A stretch of DNA of 64,000 bases from Lumbricus rubellus (lineage: Eukaryota; Annelida; Clitellata; Crassiclitellata; Lumbricidae): assembly GCA_945859605.1 (NCBI GenBank), contig OX243822.1, positions 20,354,341 to 20,418,340 on the forward strand, in the 5' to 3' direction. The notes under the pieces are model-generated. The model was not told where the DNA came from. It did not search any database and saw nothing but the letters and a program-made list of their open reading frames with translations. Below are positions 1 through 49,087 of the stretch, one piece after another; positions within the stretch are counted from its first letter, which is position 1; every line of letters starts with the position of its first letter. A program made the translations under genes and the position numbers.

Positions 1-9506
<9,506 letters not shown>

Positions 9507-9511
<5 letters not shown>

Positions 9512-10016
9512 CGCAGACGTAGACTTTGTTGTTCAACTCAACCGTAAAGAAAAGACGATAAAAATTAAAGAGCTGATTCTAAATGTTCTACTATATAGAG
9601 AACTTTTGAGAGGATGTGCAATGACGACGTATTATTTTCCTACTTAAAAACTTTCCAACCTTCTTGATAGTTTAGGGACGGCAGGTTGAACGGTAGCAGC
9701 ACGTTGTAGCTTAGAGAATTGCATAATTATATTATTAGCATCAGGTAGCCTAGTAGGGCTCGGGCCGGCACATTGTCATGTATTACAGAACAGTTGGTAT
9801 AGCGGCCAGAAATAATTACCTGCAACTTTGAAGCCATTATTTTAGCTAACAGCCCAGGTAAGTAAGTCGTGAATAATAGGAGTGTCACTTTCTTCAGACA
9901 TAGTAGATATTTTAGGCTAGAGCCATTTCGATAGTCTGTAGACTGTAGTTACTCAAGTCTTAGATTAAAATAAGTGTCACTTTCTATCAAACAATAAACG
10001 AAGTGTACTCCCCTAC
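9507..10016 (+). other. Gene A terminal exon and 3' UTR
   Basis: After acceptor TTTTTCAG the exon supplies two bases of a Val codon, then TAA at 9509-9511, so the protein ends SCV-stop. The following 500 bases align closely with 40431-40935 behind gene B although they are non-coding. They end at an AATAAA polyA signal (9993-9998), with cleavage expected shortly after. Confidence 0.75.
9993..9998 (+). terminator. PolyA signal of gene A
   Basis: AATAAA within the sequence CAATAAACGAAGTGTACT. The same hexamer and context occur at 40912-40917 behind gene B. Confidence 0.65.
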
Positions 10017-10430
10017 GTGGTGTCTTATATATTTCCGATTTGCTTCTGTTTCAGTCCATTAATTTAACGTCATGCCCATGTAGACAACCAGAAATTGTTA
10101 CTGAATCGGCTTCAACCCGTAGTCTTGTCCGCGTTGTAGGCTTGTAGCTTAGCTTTAACTCGATTAAAAGACACAATTATTGAAGGCTTTTATGCGAAAA
10201 CTAGATTTATGCAATTTTGCAGTGGTCTTAAAATAAGTTTGAGTTTTTGCTATCTTCGCAAGCTTATCGTTTAGCGCAGGAAATGGGTAGGCCAATTGAA
10301 AGAATTTCACAACTATATATGAAGTGCATAATTGTATTTGCAGTTGATCAACTCAATTCATAACGTCCTGCTGTCCGCTAATGAGATGGAGAATTGGAGA
10401 TGCCATGAACAAAACAACTAGGTTGTTGTG

Positions 10431-10650
10431 GGGCGCGGTGGTCTAGTGGTGGCGTCGTTGCCTTGGAGCCGGAAGGTCCGAGGTTCGAATCCACCTCCCC
10501 GCGTAAGGACCTTGGACAAGTCCTTCACTTACAATTGCTCAGCGCTTCGGCGTGAAACTCCGATGCAGTGTTCGCTCTGCATCGGGAGCGCCTCTGAGTA
10601 GAGAGAGCTTGAAGGGGCGCTATAACAAGTGCACATACATACATACAACA
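10431..10650 (+). mobile_element. tRNA-derived SINE
   Basis: Starts GGGGCGCGGTGGTCTAGTGG (A-box-like), with GGTTCGAATCC as B box about 45 bases on, then a non-tRNA body ending GGGGCGCTATAACAAGTG. Related copies are at 13252-13465 and 44920-45105. It is a SINE, not a functional tRNA gene. Confidence 0.8.
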
Positions 10651-10684
10651 TTTTCAATGAAGACAGCATCATTGGTCGCATAGG

Positions 10685-10850
10685 CCTACCCAAATTCAGC
10701 CATATCTCCAGCTATATGCGCGACGTTCTCCACTGGCTCCCACTCAAGCAGTGAATCGAGTATAGGGTCTCTCGCCTACTCTAGTCTGGCGCTGCATGCC
10801 AGGCCTTGCTCCTGCCTATCTTTGTGAGCTCTGCTGCCCTACTCTTAGTG
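10685..10850 (+). pseudogene. CR1-like reverse transcriptase fragment
   Basis: A short broken stretch reads like the RT C-terminal motif HISSYMRDVLHWLPLKQ, compare HISSLIWEELHWLPM at about 16745-16790. It has in-frame stops and is a dead fragment. Confidence 0.5.
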
Positions 10851-11076
10851 CATGCCATTAATCATAATAAATTAATAATTATAATGATAATATTCGTTTA
10901 ATCATTCAATCTGACAAACCGCAGAACGATAACAGGTAGGCCTAAGTCTTACAGATTATACAAAATAATAGCACGGCACGCAGGTCGGTTTTACAGCAGT
11001 GGGTTCGGTAGCTCAACACTTAGTCTAGTACCTTCGTTCGACTGAACAAAGTCACCTCTCTGTCCTTTTTGCTCGA

Positions 11077-11274
11077 ACTTCCACTAATACAGAACCGTGC
11101 TTTCTCGGTAACTTCCACTATACAGAACCGTGCTTTCTCGGTAACTTCCACTATACAGAACCGTGCTTTCTTGGTAACTTCCACTATACAGAACCGTGCT
11201 TTCTCGGTAACTTCCACTATACAGAACCGTGCTTTCTTGGTAACTTCCACTATACAGAACCGTGCTTTCTCGGT
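11077..11274. repeat. 33-bp minisatellite, about 6 copies
   Basis: Unit TTCCACTATACAGAACCGTG plus CTTTCTCGGTAAC, alternating CTCGG and CTTGG variants. The 33-bp period is a multiple of three, so it stays open in several frames without being coding. Confidence 0.95.
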
Positions 11275-11689
11275 GATTGGACCCTCAACCTTGAACGGTC
11301 TTCCTTTGACACTTCGTTCTTTTTCTAAAAGTCCTTCTCAGTCTTTTCACTCATCTTATGACAGTTTTATATAGGCCTAAATGCATTTAATTAGTCAATG
11401 AGGGAACGGAAAATTTTCAACATATTTTGGTGCCTATAATTTCATGAACATCAATTTATGCATTTAACCAAATTTATTTTGAGTTATAGCATAGGCACTA
11501 TTAGCCTTTGTATCTCTGTCATCATCGACAAACAAAATGAACATCGTTATTGCCTGCTTTATTCTGTTTTCATTTTTCGTGTAAAACCCTATTAAAAATC
11601 ACCAACTATGGTTAAAAGTAGACCTAGGCTATAAATTACTACAATACTACTTATATAGAACTATTACGCAATACGTCGGAGTCCTGTAA

Positions 11690-12230
11690 GCCTACTAAAA
11701 AAAACCAGCCGACTGCATTTGTAATAATGTAGATCCTACATGCAGGATAATGCTTATTTTGATATAGCTTGTTGCGTTACGCCAGCAAGAGTGAACTAAT
11801 ACAAGAATATGCAAACTGGAATATATGAAAGTTCAGTTGAGCGTCAGAATGCTACAGAAACCAAACTAAGGTGTGCACTGTGCAGGCAAAAAGAGACTAT
11901 GGCTTATGAGGATATTCCACATGCTAACCAGTGAGACAGGCAAAATATGTAGGCCAACGTGTGCCTTGATAACGTTCACCAGCGTTCTTTCCGACTGAAT
12001 TCATATAGTGTATGCCTAATCTCGTGTGCTGTGAGACGTCATTCATCCCACCTTTACCATTAAACACCTGTTACAATCGCATACCGGCGAATTTCAGGCC
12101 TTCTGTCTGTGATATTGGCCCCCAGTACACGGACGATCTTATCTCTTCTGATAACGGTGGTTTAGAAAGGTCAGAAAATCGGATATACTGCTGTGGACCG
12201 ACTGTCGCATTTCACAGAGCTACGTTGGAC
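11690..12230 (+). promoter_or_regulatory. Conserved 5' flank and probable 5' UTR of gene B
   Basis: This block aligns with 61780-62354 upstream of gene C. Shared stretches include AGCAAGAGTGAACTAA, CATACCGGCGAATTTCAGGC and GATCTTATCTCTTCTGATAA. Small indels between the copies break any common reading frame, so it is probably promoter plus 5' UTR. The transcription start is not visible. Confidence 0.6.
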
Positions 12231-40425
<28,195 letters not shown>

Positions 40426-40430
<5 letters not shown>

Positions 40431-40935
40431 CGCGAACGCAGCTTTTGTTGTTCAACCCAACCGTTAAGAAAAGTCGAAGAAAACTGAAGAGCTGATTTTA
40501 AATATTCTACTAGAGAACTATTGTGAAGATCTGCATTAAAGGCGTAATACGTTACTACTTGAAAAATTTCCAACCCTCATGATGTTTTAGCGACGCTATA
40601 CTGAACAGTTACAGCACGTTTTAGCTTAGAAAATTGCATAATTATGTCAGACGTTATAATTAGCAACAGGACTGGTAGTAGAGCTCGGGCCAACACATTG
40701 TCATGCATTGCAGAACTCTTGGTATACCAGCCAGAAATAATTAGCTTGCAACTTTGAAGCTATTATTTTAGCTAACAGCCCACTGAAGTAAGTCGTGTAG
40801 GAGTGTCACTTTCTTCAGACATAGTAGAGATTTAGGCTAGAACCATTTCGATCGTCTGTAGACTGTAGTTAGTCAAGTCATAGATTAAATAGTGTCCCTT
40901 TCTTTCAAAACAATAAACAAAGTGTACTATTCTAC
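40426..40935 (+). other. Gene B terminal exon and 3' UTR
   Basis: Acceptor GCCTTTCAG, then TT completing Val, and TAA at 40428-40430. The UTR is about 500 nt and ends just after AATAAA at 40912-40917. It aligns with the gene A UTR throughout. Homology between the two flanks continues to about 41295 (10370 in A), then stops. Confidence 0.75.
40912..40917 (+). terminator. PolyA signal of gene B
   Basis: AATAAA in the context AACAATAAACAAAGTGTACT, matching the position and context of the gene A signal. Confidence 0.65.
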
Positions 40936-41720
40936 GTTGTGTCGTTATATAGGCTACTTACGGTTTGCTTCTGTTTTATTCTATTGCGTTGCCTACTCAT
41001 GCTTGATTTTATTTTACTTTATGTTATGTAGACAACAAGAAATAGTTACTAAATCGGCTTCAAACCGTAGACTCGTCTACATTGTAGCTTTGCGTTAACT
41101 CGATGAAAAGACATAATTGAAGGTTTTGATGCGATTAAAAAAATTATGCAATTTTGCAGTGGTCGGAAAAAAAGTTTGTGTTTTTGCTATCTTCACAAGC
41201 TTGTCGTTTACTGCAGGAGAGGATAGACTTATCGAAAGAATTTCACAACTAAGTGCATATGTTCGCAGTTGATCAACAGTACTCAATTCATGTCTTCTAA
41301 CAGAGCTCCTGCAAATAATGTGAAAGTGAATCCAAGTAGTACCGGTAGTTCAACAAATTTGGAAAGATAAGCCTATAGCCTTACCTGCCACATAAATGTA
41401 CACTCTTAAAACTGCAAAGCTCACGTACCTAAAAAGTCACTCAATTCAGCTATAAACGCAAGGTATTTATTAGCTTCCTAGGGGATAATCTGATCCAAGT
41501 AATTCTTCCTTGATAACAACACCTAGCTGATTCACCTGTGGATACTTATGAGCGCCAACTATTGGTCTTACGCACGCGGCCTCTTGGAATTTTAGCTGAA
41601 ACAACTTTGGGTATACGCACGCCGCCTAGTGTCAACTGAACGTATGCCTTACAATATCTAGCTGATTTGTCTTTGGATACTAGAACACAAGCGATTGGAT
41701 TCATAGCTGATTCTCCTATG

Positions 41721-42190
41721 CCATAAGACATGAGGGGTAGCCCGTATACACAGATCAGCTTCATCGCCTAGCCAGATCTACTCTGGCAGTCGCTTGCCTC
41801 AACTTAACTATCTGGAACGCAAGCTTTCCATCCGTTGTTGACGCTGCTACGTCATAGGCGTGAGGGGTAACCCGTATACGCAGATCAGCTTCATCGCCTA
41901 GCCAGATCTTCTCTGGCGGTAGCTTGCCTCAACTTAACTATCTGGAACGCCAGCTTTCCATCCGTTGTTGACGCTGCTACGTCATAGGCGTGAGGGGTAA
42001 CCCGTATACGCAGATCAGCTTCATCGCCTAGCCAGATCTTCTCTGGCGGTAGCTTGCATCAACTTAGCTATCTGGAACGCAAGCTTTCCATCCGTTGTTG
42101 ACGCTGCTACGTCATAGGCGTGAGGGGTAACCCGTATAAGCAGACGAGCATTATCGCCTAGCCAGATCTTCTCTGGCCGTCGCTTGTCTC
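41721..42190. repeat. 130-bp satellite, about 3.5 copies
   Basis: Period exactly 130 bp between GTCATAGGCGTGAGGGG markers at 41851, 41981 and 42111. Copies are 95% or more alike by eye. It lies just past the end of the gene A/B flank homology. Confidence 0.95.
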
Positions 42191-42724
42191 AGCTAACCGC
42201 TTTCTTTAATTACCTATAGGCGTTGTACATGCAGCTGATAAGACTTCGTGAACCTATCTAAACACCAATAGTTGGATCAACTTATTCATAGAATATATAG
42301 CTTGCCTATTACAGTCAGATGAGCATGGCTTCAGTTATATTAACATAGCTGAATTAACTAATCTATAGTATATGTAGCTTGCCTACTATATCTAGATCAG
42401 CATATATAATTATTTGTCTGCGTTGTTAAATTTAACTTATTTTTATTTGATTAAACTTGCTGGCTAAAGCATCATGCTATCACGATTAATTTATTAAAAG
42501 TAAGTTGTAGCTAAAGCATAAACACACTGTGCTCAGCAGTCGAGCCTAACTATGACCTACGCCTTGTACCCGAAAGACCGACTTAAATACATAAGACTAC
42601 ATAATTAGTATATTACACAAACACACAAGAGTTCAATGTGCCGGAAAAACTGCAATTTCAGAGATTTCTCTGTGGTAATTAGACGTCTATCAGCCTATGT
42701 TTAACAAAGCAAATAACTTAGGTC

Positions 42725-43016
42725 CAGGGCAGGATTAAGGCATGTTCAACATGTTCGGCCGAACACGGACTCCCACACTTTAAGTGTGGGAGCCCGCATA
42801 TTATGCAAAAAATAATTTTTTTCAAAAAAATAGGGACATTCTGCCGAAACTTCGACCCAAAGACTACAAGAAATTGTCAGCTATTTTTGGCATGCAAAAA
42901 TCGGTGTATTCTAAAAAAACTATTGACCAAACGACTAAAAAGTCATGAGATTTTTCAGCTGAAGATCCTCCCCAAATTTTTCAAACCGGGCCCCCACATT
43001 TCTTAATCAGGCCCTG
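42725..43016. mobile_element. hAT-like MITE, 292 bp
   Basis: Ends CAGGGCAGGATTAAG and CTTAATCAGGCCCTG, perfect 8-bp duplication CTTAGGTC (42717-42724, 43017-43024). Confidence 0.9.
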
Positions 43017-43558
43017 CTTAGGTCTATTGGTGACATCAGAGCTTGACAAGTCATTGGAACATGTACGAGTCTACCATGTACAACGCACATGTACAGACTA
43101 CAGATGCAGGAAAAATGCCAAATCTTATACAGCAACATAATTATGTCACACAATGAATAGCACATCATATTGCTGCAAAACATGAAGTAAAAATATAATC
43201 ATACTTTATTCTAATTATTCATTGCACAATTATAATCACACATTAACGCAAAATTTAAAACGTAATGCCTATCCAGTATACGGTCCATTGATCAAGCATT
43301 TGCGAAACAATGTATGGCAATCATGATTAATGTAACGCCTAATTAATAAAGATATGAACCAGACATAGCCAGGCTGAAAATAACAGTTCTGAGCAGTTGA
43401 TAGCGGAAGTCAATTCAATGTCGCTGTGCCAATCGGAGAATGACTTGAACTGACAACCAGGGGCGCATGGGCTGTAGATATGAGGTTTTTAAATGCACAT
43501 GGGCTGTAGATATGAGGCTATTACTACTGAGACTGAATAGTGTCTATGACTCCATGCC

Positions 43559-43710
43559 CTACAAGATAATAAACATATTCTGTTGTGGAAATGGATCCAC
43601 TGCAACATGGTCATTTTTGGCAAGTCCACCGATGAAAATGCTGTAGATGTTCTTCCCGCAAGGTATTGCCCCTGGACATTCCATCGCGCGCGTTGGTGGC
43701 ACCGAAAGAT
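43559..43710 (-). CDS. Orphan exon-like frame (unknown)
   Basis: On the - strand a strong acceptor (TTTGTTTTTTCAG) is followed by a phase-1 frame of about 50 residues ending at TAG: PPTRAMECPGAIPCGKN, then IFIGGLAKNDHVAVDPFPQQ. It is not low-complexity. I do not recognise it. It could be the last exon of an unseen - strand gene, a pseudogene piece, or chance. Confidence 0.3.
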
Positions 43711-44496
43711 CTGAAAAAACAAATTTTAATAAACATTATTAATGCAAGTAGAAGATAGTCCCTTAAGATATCCCTGAAGCGGCCTCAGAGCAAGCGTGAA
43801 GTGTTAGCGACTTCATCGTCGTAGTCGCCATATTCTGACAGCAGGTGGAGAGCCAAGTCATTTTCCCATCGACAGTGTACTATTGTGTAGCCTGCTCAGC
43901 ATAGACAAGTTGTCTAAGTTGCAAAGGTTGGAAGAAATATATAAAAAAAATTATGACTTGACGGAAATTTAAACCCACGACCTCGCATGACAGTCCAGCA
44001 CACTAACCATCACTATTATTAATACAAATAACGAACCTAATTTTAATAGCTCTAGCAATTATAATAACACAATATTTATTTCTCCCAGAACTATTGTATT
44101 ACATTTATACACATATATAGCGTCTCTCGCAGAATGACCCATTCAGAGGCGCTCTCAGCACGAAAAAATCGGCGGGAGGGAGACATGTTTTTAAAGAACA
44201 GACTTGACAAGGAAAAACTAGTCATAAGTTTAGTCCGTAGTCAAGGTGGAAGGCAATTCCAAATGGAGGGACCAACCACAGCATAACGCCCAATATTGGG
44301 CAAGACCAGTCCTAGTCATGGGGACCAAAAGATCAAGACCATATGCACAACGCATTCAGCGAGACGAAGATGCAGTTGAGGGCTTTTGCATACAGTGTGA
44401 GGTATTAGGCATTTCCCAGCTGTGCTTTGTAGACCAGACAAAGGATCTTGTATAGAGTGCGTGAAGTGAATATATATATATACATATATATATATA

Positions 44497-44900
44497 CACT
44501 GTGTCCCAATAAATCGGGCACCCTTTTTATAATGTGAATAAAACAGGTAAATCTTAATCGATTTTCAAAATTTCAGAACTGGTTTTATCCTGAGATAATC
44601 ATCTACAAATTGGTAATTTATAAAGGCATTCACTAAAAAATTACGTCATAATGACGTCGCTAATTTACATATGGAAACCAAATGTCAACAAAAATCGTTG
44701 TGTTCGGTACTTAACATTTGAATTCTCTTATGCAAATGACGTAATTGTGACGTCAATATTCATGCCAGAAACTTCATATTTGAATCAGTGTAAGATAATT
44801 ATCTCACGATAAAAACAGTTTTGAAATTTTGAAAATCGATTGAGATTTACCTGTTTTATTCACATTATAAAAAGGGTGCCCGATTTATTGGGACACAGTG
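44497..44900. mobile_element. Long-inverted-repeat MITE, TA-flanked
   Basis: Starts CACTGTGTCCCAATAAATCG and ends with its reverse complement. The inverted repeats run about 90-130 bp, so the element could form a near-complete hairpin. TA on both sides suggests the Tc1/mariner superfamily. Confidence 0.85.
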
Positions 44901-44919
44901 TATATGTATATATAGTTGT

Positions 44920-45105
44920 GGTGGGCTCGGTACCTTGGAACCGGAGGATTCCAGATTCCAATCCACCTCAAGCCCTTGTGTGGACCTTGAGCAAGTCCTT
45001 CACTTGCAATTGCTTGTGCAATTCAGCTTCAAAGTCTGATGCAGTGTCAACGCTGTAGTCAGGAGCGTCCCTGAGAAGTGAGCTCATAGGGGCGCTATAG
45101 AAAAT
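44920..45105 (+). mobile_element. tRNA-derived SINE, degenerate
   Basis: Body matches 10431-10650 (CCTTGAGCAAGTCCTTCACTT; end AGGGGCGCTATAGAAAATGC). Its A and B boxes are worn. Confidence 0.65.
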
Positions 45106-45414
45106 GCAAGAAAAAAGTAAATATAGAAAGAGTGAACATATACACATACACTAGTGTTGCTATATGAAGAAAAAATCATATAATACTGCTGAATAACTAA
45201 TAAACATATAAATATTCTGCAGTAAACTCACAAGCCATGATCTATGGGCCTCTGAAATTAGGGCATTTGAAACTAGTATGATGTCTAACCAACATCCTCT
45301 GTAACTCAAATTGTATTACCAGTGACTATTGGGATTGCCTGCAGAGTATGGAGTGTAATGCTATATGGATCAGATACATGGACTATGAGGGCAGAAGATA
45401 ATAGAAGCATGCAT

Positions 45415-46337
45415 GGGTCATTCCACGCCAATTCAACAAATGGCTCCAGCTCGACCATCTCGGAATTCAATGAAAAATTTTTTTTTTGTAATAAGTGAAT
45501 TTTCTCAGATATCAGTCTCCTCATCTTCCTCAGTTCTTGAAGTTATTTGGTAGATGCCACAAAGTAGATATTATTTCACAATATAATTCCATGATATTGA
45601 CACCATTTTATACTCGCGAAAGCAGAAAACTGCTACAATTGAAATTAAAATATTGCACGAACAAGACGAGACACCGTCACAATTTTTGGTGACCTTTAGA
45701 GTATCTGAGCTGCTCTTTCCAGTGGTGTAAATTTCATTTCTCCATGACCTATCAAACATGATGATCTTTGACCTTGAAAATTGTCTTCGGAATGGAATTT
45801 TCCAGTTTTGGAAGGCCTTATGGTAGTAGGTATGCATCAGAAATTCAAAATTCTTGCATATTTTTGTGAAGAAAGTACATTAGTATCATGAGCTGTTAAA
45901 ATATTCTTTTTAAAAAAATTCAATTTGGCCACACCAGGGCAGCAAAGTGTGATCATCAGACAATCGCAAGTTTTTTCACCGCCATTTTCAGTTGGGTCCT
46001 AACATCAGAATTTTCAACACTGATCTTTTCAGCATGTCATCTCAACCACAAAGACTAAACATCCTGAAAATTTCATAAAATTATCTGAAATACTAATGAA
46101 GTTATGAGCTTCTGAACGTTGCTACAAATTTAGGCGTGAGTTCCAAAACTTCGAAAACGGGGTCACCCCAGACGTCTTTGAAAATTCTTATCTTCAAAAC
46201 TACTTGAGATATTGATCTAAAATTTTGCAAAGTTTCCTCTAATACCATAGTAAACATTCAGAAATATTTTCATTGAAATCTGAGATGGTCGAGCTGGAAC
46301 TTTTTTAAAAAAAATTTGAATTGAGACGGAATGACCC
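45415..46337. mobile_element. Inverted-repeat element (GGGTCATTCC), 923 bp
   Basis: Ends GGGTCATTCCACGCCAATTC and TTGAGACGGAATGACCC, target duplication GCAT on both sides. A second inverted pair, GCTCGACCATCTC and GAGATGGTCGAGC, lies just inside. Superfamily not assigned. Confidence 0.8.
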
Positions 46338-46430
46338 GCATTCGAAATGTGGATAAGGAGGATAGAAATAATCAGCTGGAAAGATCATGTAAGGAATGAG
46401 GATGTACTGAGAAGAGTGGCAGATCAGGCG

Positions 46431-46841
46431 TAAAAAAAAGTGTTGTGTTTCCGGTAACGCGACCGACCCATTTTTACGGCCGCGACCCAAATATTTTTGT
46501 AAAAAAATTTTATTAAAAAAATTTTTTTTTTCAAAAAAAATTTTTTTTTTTTTTTCAAAAAATCTTTTTTTAACATTTGTATTGACATAACATAAGAGAC
46601 GTCAACAAAATGAAATTAATAGGACTGTTTCTAGAGCTGTTTTAGGTGCAGACAGTCGAGAAATAGGCAGTTTATACTTGCTTAGAACACGTACTTTGTT
46701 TCAGCGTGCAAAAAAGACTAGTGGGGTATACTTTTTCGGATAGTCACTGCATAAAAATATTTTACAAAATAAAAATATTTTCCGACCTACCTACCCAATT
46801 TTTTTTAGCTCTGTTACCGGAAACACAGCATTTTTTTTTTA
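46431..46841. mobile_element. Inverted-repeat element (CCGGTAAC), about 410 bp
   Basis: Inverted ends AAAAAAGTGTTGTGTTTCCG and TTACCGGAAACACAGCATTT, very A/T-homopolymer-rich inside. Inserted in the LINE fragment 45300-47030. Confidence 0.7.
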
Positions 46842-47030
46842 GGCCTCACTGATAATCGCAATTAGAGAAAGACAAAAAAGATGAATCAGACACGCACTTA
46901 GAGAAAACTTTATGCTATGAACAATCATAGAAGGGTAAATGGAAGGGAAAAGAACGAGAGGAAGACCAAGGCAAAGGTTATTAGACTGGATGATGTCGGC
47001 CATTGCATTTTCTGTAAATATTATATGCAC

Positions 47031-47639
47031 ATGCTAGGTGTCCCTATTTAGTTAGTTATGCAGCTACATTCAAGAGTCACAAAACAGCATATGCAAACTT
47101 GTACACGGAAAGATTTCACAGGCTTTTTACCTCAACCCTATGCTGTCTGTCGAAATGGCCAATCTTCTGGAAACTGACTTCATAACGGCTTAGCTTCGTC
47201 ACTGCATGATTGGTTGGATAGAAGTTACTAAAAAAAACAATTACATGTTGGATTTCGACACTACATGTTGTACCATATGAGCTTAATATCTATACTCTAG
47301 TTCATCAGCAACACAGTTTAATAAAGTGGTGTCATAAGAATAAAATAATTCTTATCAACTGATAAGTGCAGAATATTCTTGTATTAACTTCATAGTACAT
47401 CAACTACAACACCTGCAATAGAGACCTCTAGAAAATACCATTGTGTGGCTAGTGTGCCCTTTAGTAGTGCACTCTGTTAGAAGCTAATTATGATGCAAAG
47501 ATCAATAGGTGAAAATATATGAAATAATTTATGTTAAGAAAACATATATAATTTTATAAGTACTACATGAATATTTTAATAATTTATAATTATATAATGT
47601 CGTGATGAAACCACAGCAAAAGGAGAGAATGTATGTTGC
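47031..47639. other. Intergenic DNA, nothing recognised
   Basis: AT-rich sequence without a convincing frame, repeat structure or RNA gene. Confidence 0.5.
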
Positions 47640-47907
47640 ACATAAAAAATTGCAGTACAAGTTCGAGACAGGACAGACAGGTGGAGAGAGTCTGTGGAGA
47701 GAGCATGGGACACATACGGGCATTGACCCAAGTTGTCTGTCCTTCATGCCTCTTTTCTAACATTCTCTTCAAGCAGACAAGACGGTCCAGCTACTTCAAG
47801 ATATAATGGTATGGAGCTGACCTGCTAGCCTGTATAAACTGGGAGATGACACGAGACAGGCTCAGACAGTGAGTGGCGCCGATGGTTTGTGATGATGATG
47901 ATGATCT
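47640..47907 (+). mobile_element. LINE-like 3' fragment with (GAT)n tail, copy 2
   Basis: Matches 7410-7660 (GGGACACATACGGGCATTGA, GACAGGCTCAGACAGTGAGT) and ends in GATGATGATGATGATC. The nearly full LINE starts right after it. Confidence 0.45.
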
Positions 47908-47998
47908 CAGCTGGTGTTCGTGGTGTCATTTTTCAGCTCTTTTGATGACCTATTTGGATAGATCATCTATCGGAACTAATTCAATTTTGAAACGGATA

Positions 47999-48801
47999 AT
48001 GTCGAAAAAAGGAGCGAAGTTGGATGACCTCGTTGAGGCGGTACAGGACGAACGGGTCATCGCCGCCATTCTTGCTCGCCTATCATCTGACATAAACAAC
48101 ACGATCGAAACAATGTTCGCAAAGCTCGAGGCAAAATTTGAAGCGACAACCCGTCAAACACTCGAAAGATTCGCGGAGGATCTGGTTACTAAAGCGACTT
48201 CTACTCTAGCCTAAATCTTAAGATATCAAATCTGGAAGAAGAAAACAAGAAATTGAATCAACGCGTAAACGATGTGGAGAATACAAGCAGATTGAACAAC
48301 TTGATTGTATATGGCCTTCCCGAGTCACCTGTTAATCTACCAACACATGCAGAGGTAGTATCTCATCGACCTACGACTAAACCAACCCACGACGAAACAA
48401 CTATAGCTGTAGAGCTATGTCGGGATCGCCTTGGTCTGGAAATCGATGAATCAGATATATCTTATGCTCACAGGATCTCGCGGAGCGACAAAGACAAGCA
48501 TCGCCCAATCCTCATCAGTTTCACGTCGCGGCGAGCTAGAGATCAGGTCTTCTCGGCGAAGAAAACTCTACGCACGCTACCGTCGTCTTCAAACGCAGAT
48601 CGCATATACATAAATGAACATCTTACCAAGGACAATGCTCACATCTACTCGATGACCAGGAAGTTGGTCAGAGAAAAGAAAATCCATTCGACCTGGTCGG
48701 CAGGTGGCTTGATTTTCATCCGCAAAACGAATTCCCTGGTCGAAAAGCCAGCAAGAATAACTTCGATCAGCAACCTGGATCAACCGGGATTATACTACTA
48801 G
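47999..48801 (+). pseudogene. LINE ORF1, frameshifted
   Basis: Starts MSKKGAKLDDLVEAV and stays open to about 48214 with a predicted coiled coil. It continues in another frame from about 48195 (LEEENKKLNQRVNDVE, then LNNLIVYGLPES) to 48801. This layout of coiled coil plus an RRM-like C-terminal part is common for LINE ORF1 RNA-binding proteins. A single-base change near 48190-48215 breaks it. Confidence 0.7.
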
Positions 48802-49003
48802 TTACTCTTTACGTTTTCGTCATCTCTTCTTTGACCCGGATTCGCCTGAGTAATCAGTAAGAAGCATCTCTATCGTCTATGTAACAGTAAGAAGTAACTA
48901 TGTCTTATGATCAGAACTGAATTTTTGTTGGTGAATGATTGTTTACTTTCCGTGCAATGATCGGAGCAACTCTTCGGATCGCTCTCAGTCGATGGACCAT
49001 CTT

Positions 49004-49085
49004 TGATTGTGTTTACTAGTTGATTGTGTTTATTAGTTGATTGTGTTTATTAGTTGATCGTGTTTATTAGTTGATCGTGTTTATT
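49004..49085 (+). repeat. 17-bp tandem repeat before LINE ORF2
   Basis: About 4.5 copies of TTGATTGTGTTTATTAG (later copies TTGATCGTG), running up to 3 bases before the ORF2 start codon at 49088. Confidence 0.85.
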
Positions 49086-49087
49086 GA

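Larger units (their letters stand above)
45300..47030 (+). pseudogene. RTE-like LINE fragment broken by two insertions
   Basis: Pieces 45330-45410, 46338-46430 and 46842-47010 read in order as GSDTWTMRAEDNRSMHA, MWIRRIEIISWKDHVRNEDV and KRTRGRPRQRLLDWMM, the C-terminus of an RTE-type element as at 20055-21530. The gaps are filled by elements 45415-46337 and 46431-46841. Confidence 0.7.

Noticed and set aside
10440..10500. tRNA gene
   Set aside because: Box-like sequences are present, but the cloverleaf is not complete and the copy belongs to a dispersed SINE family.
11020..11374. Repeat protein with 11-residue units on both strands
   Set aside because: Arises from the 33-bp minisatellite; its flanks show no splice sites or conserved frame.
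12012..12230. Upstream extension of gene B from an earlier in-frame ATG
   Set aside because: Gene C has indels and a stop in the matching region, and the later ATG gives a typical signal peptide.
41721..42190. CRISPR-like array
   Set aside because: Units are 130 bp contiguous satellite copies without unique spacers, in animal DNA.
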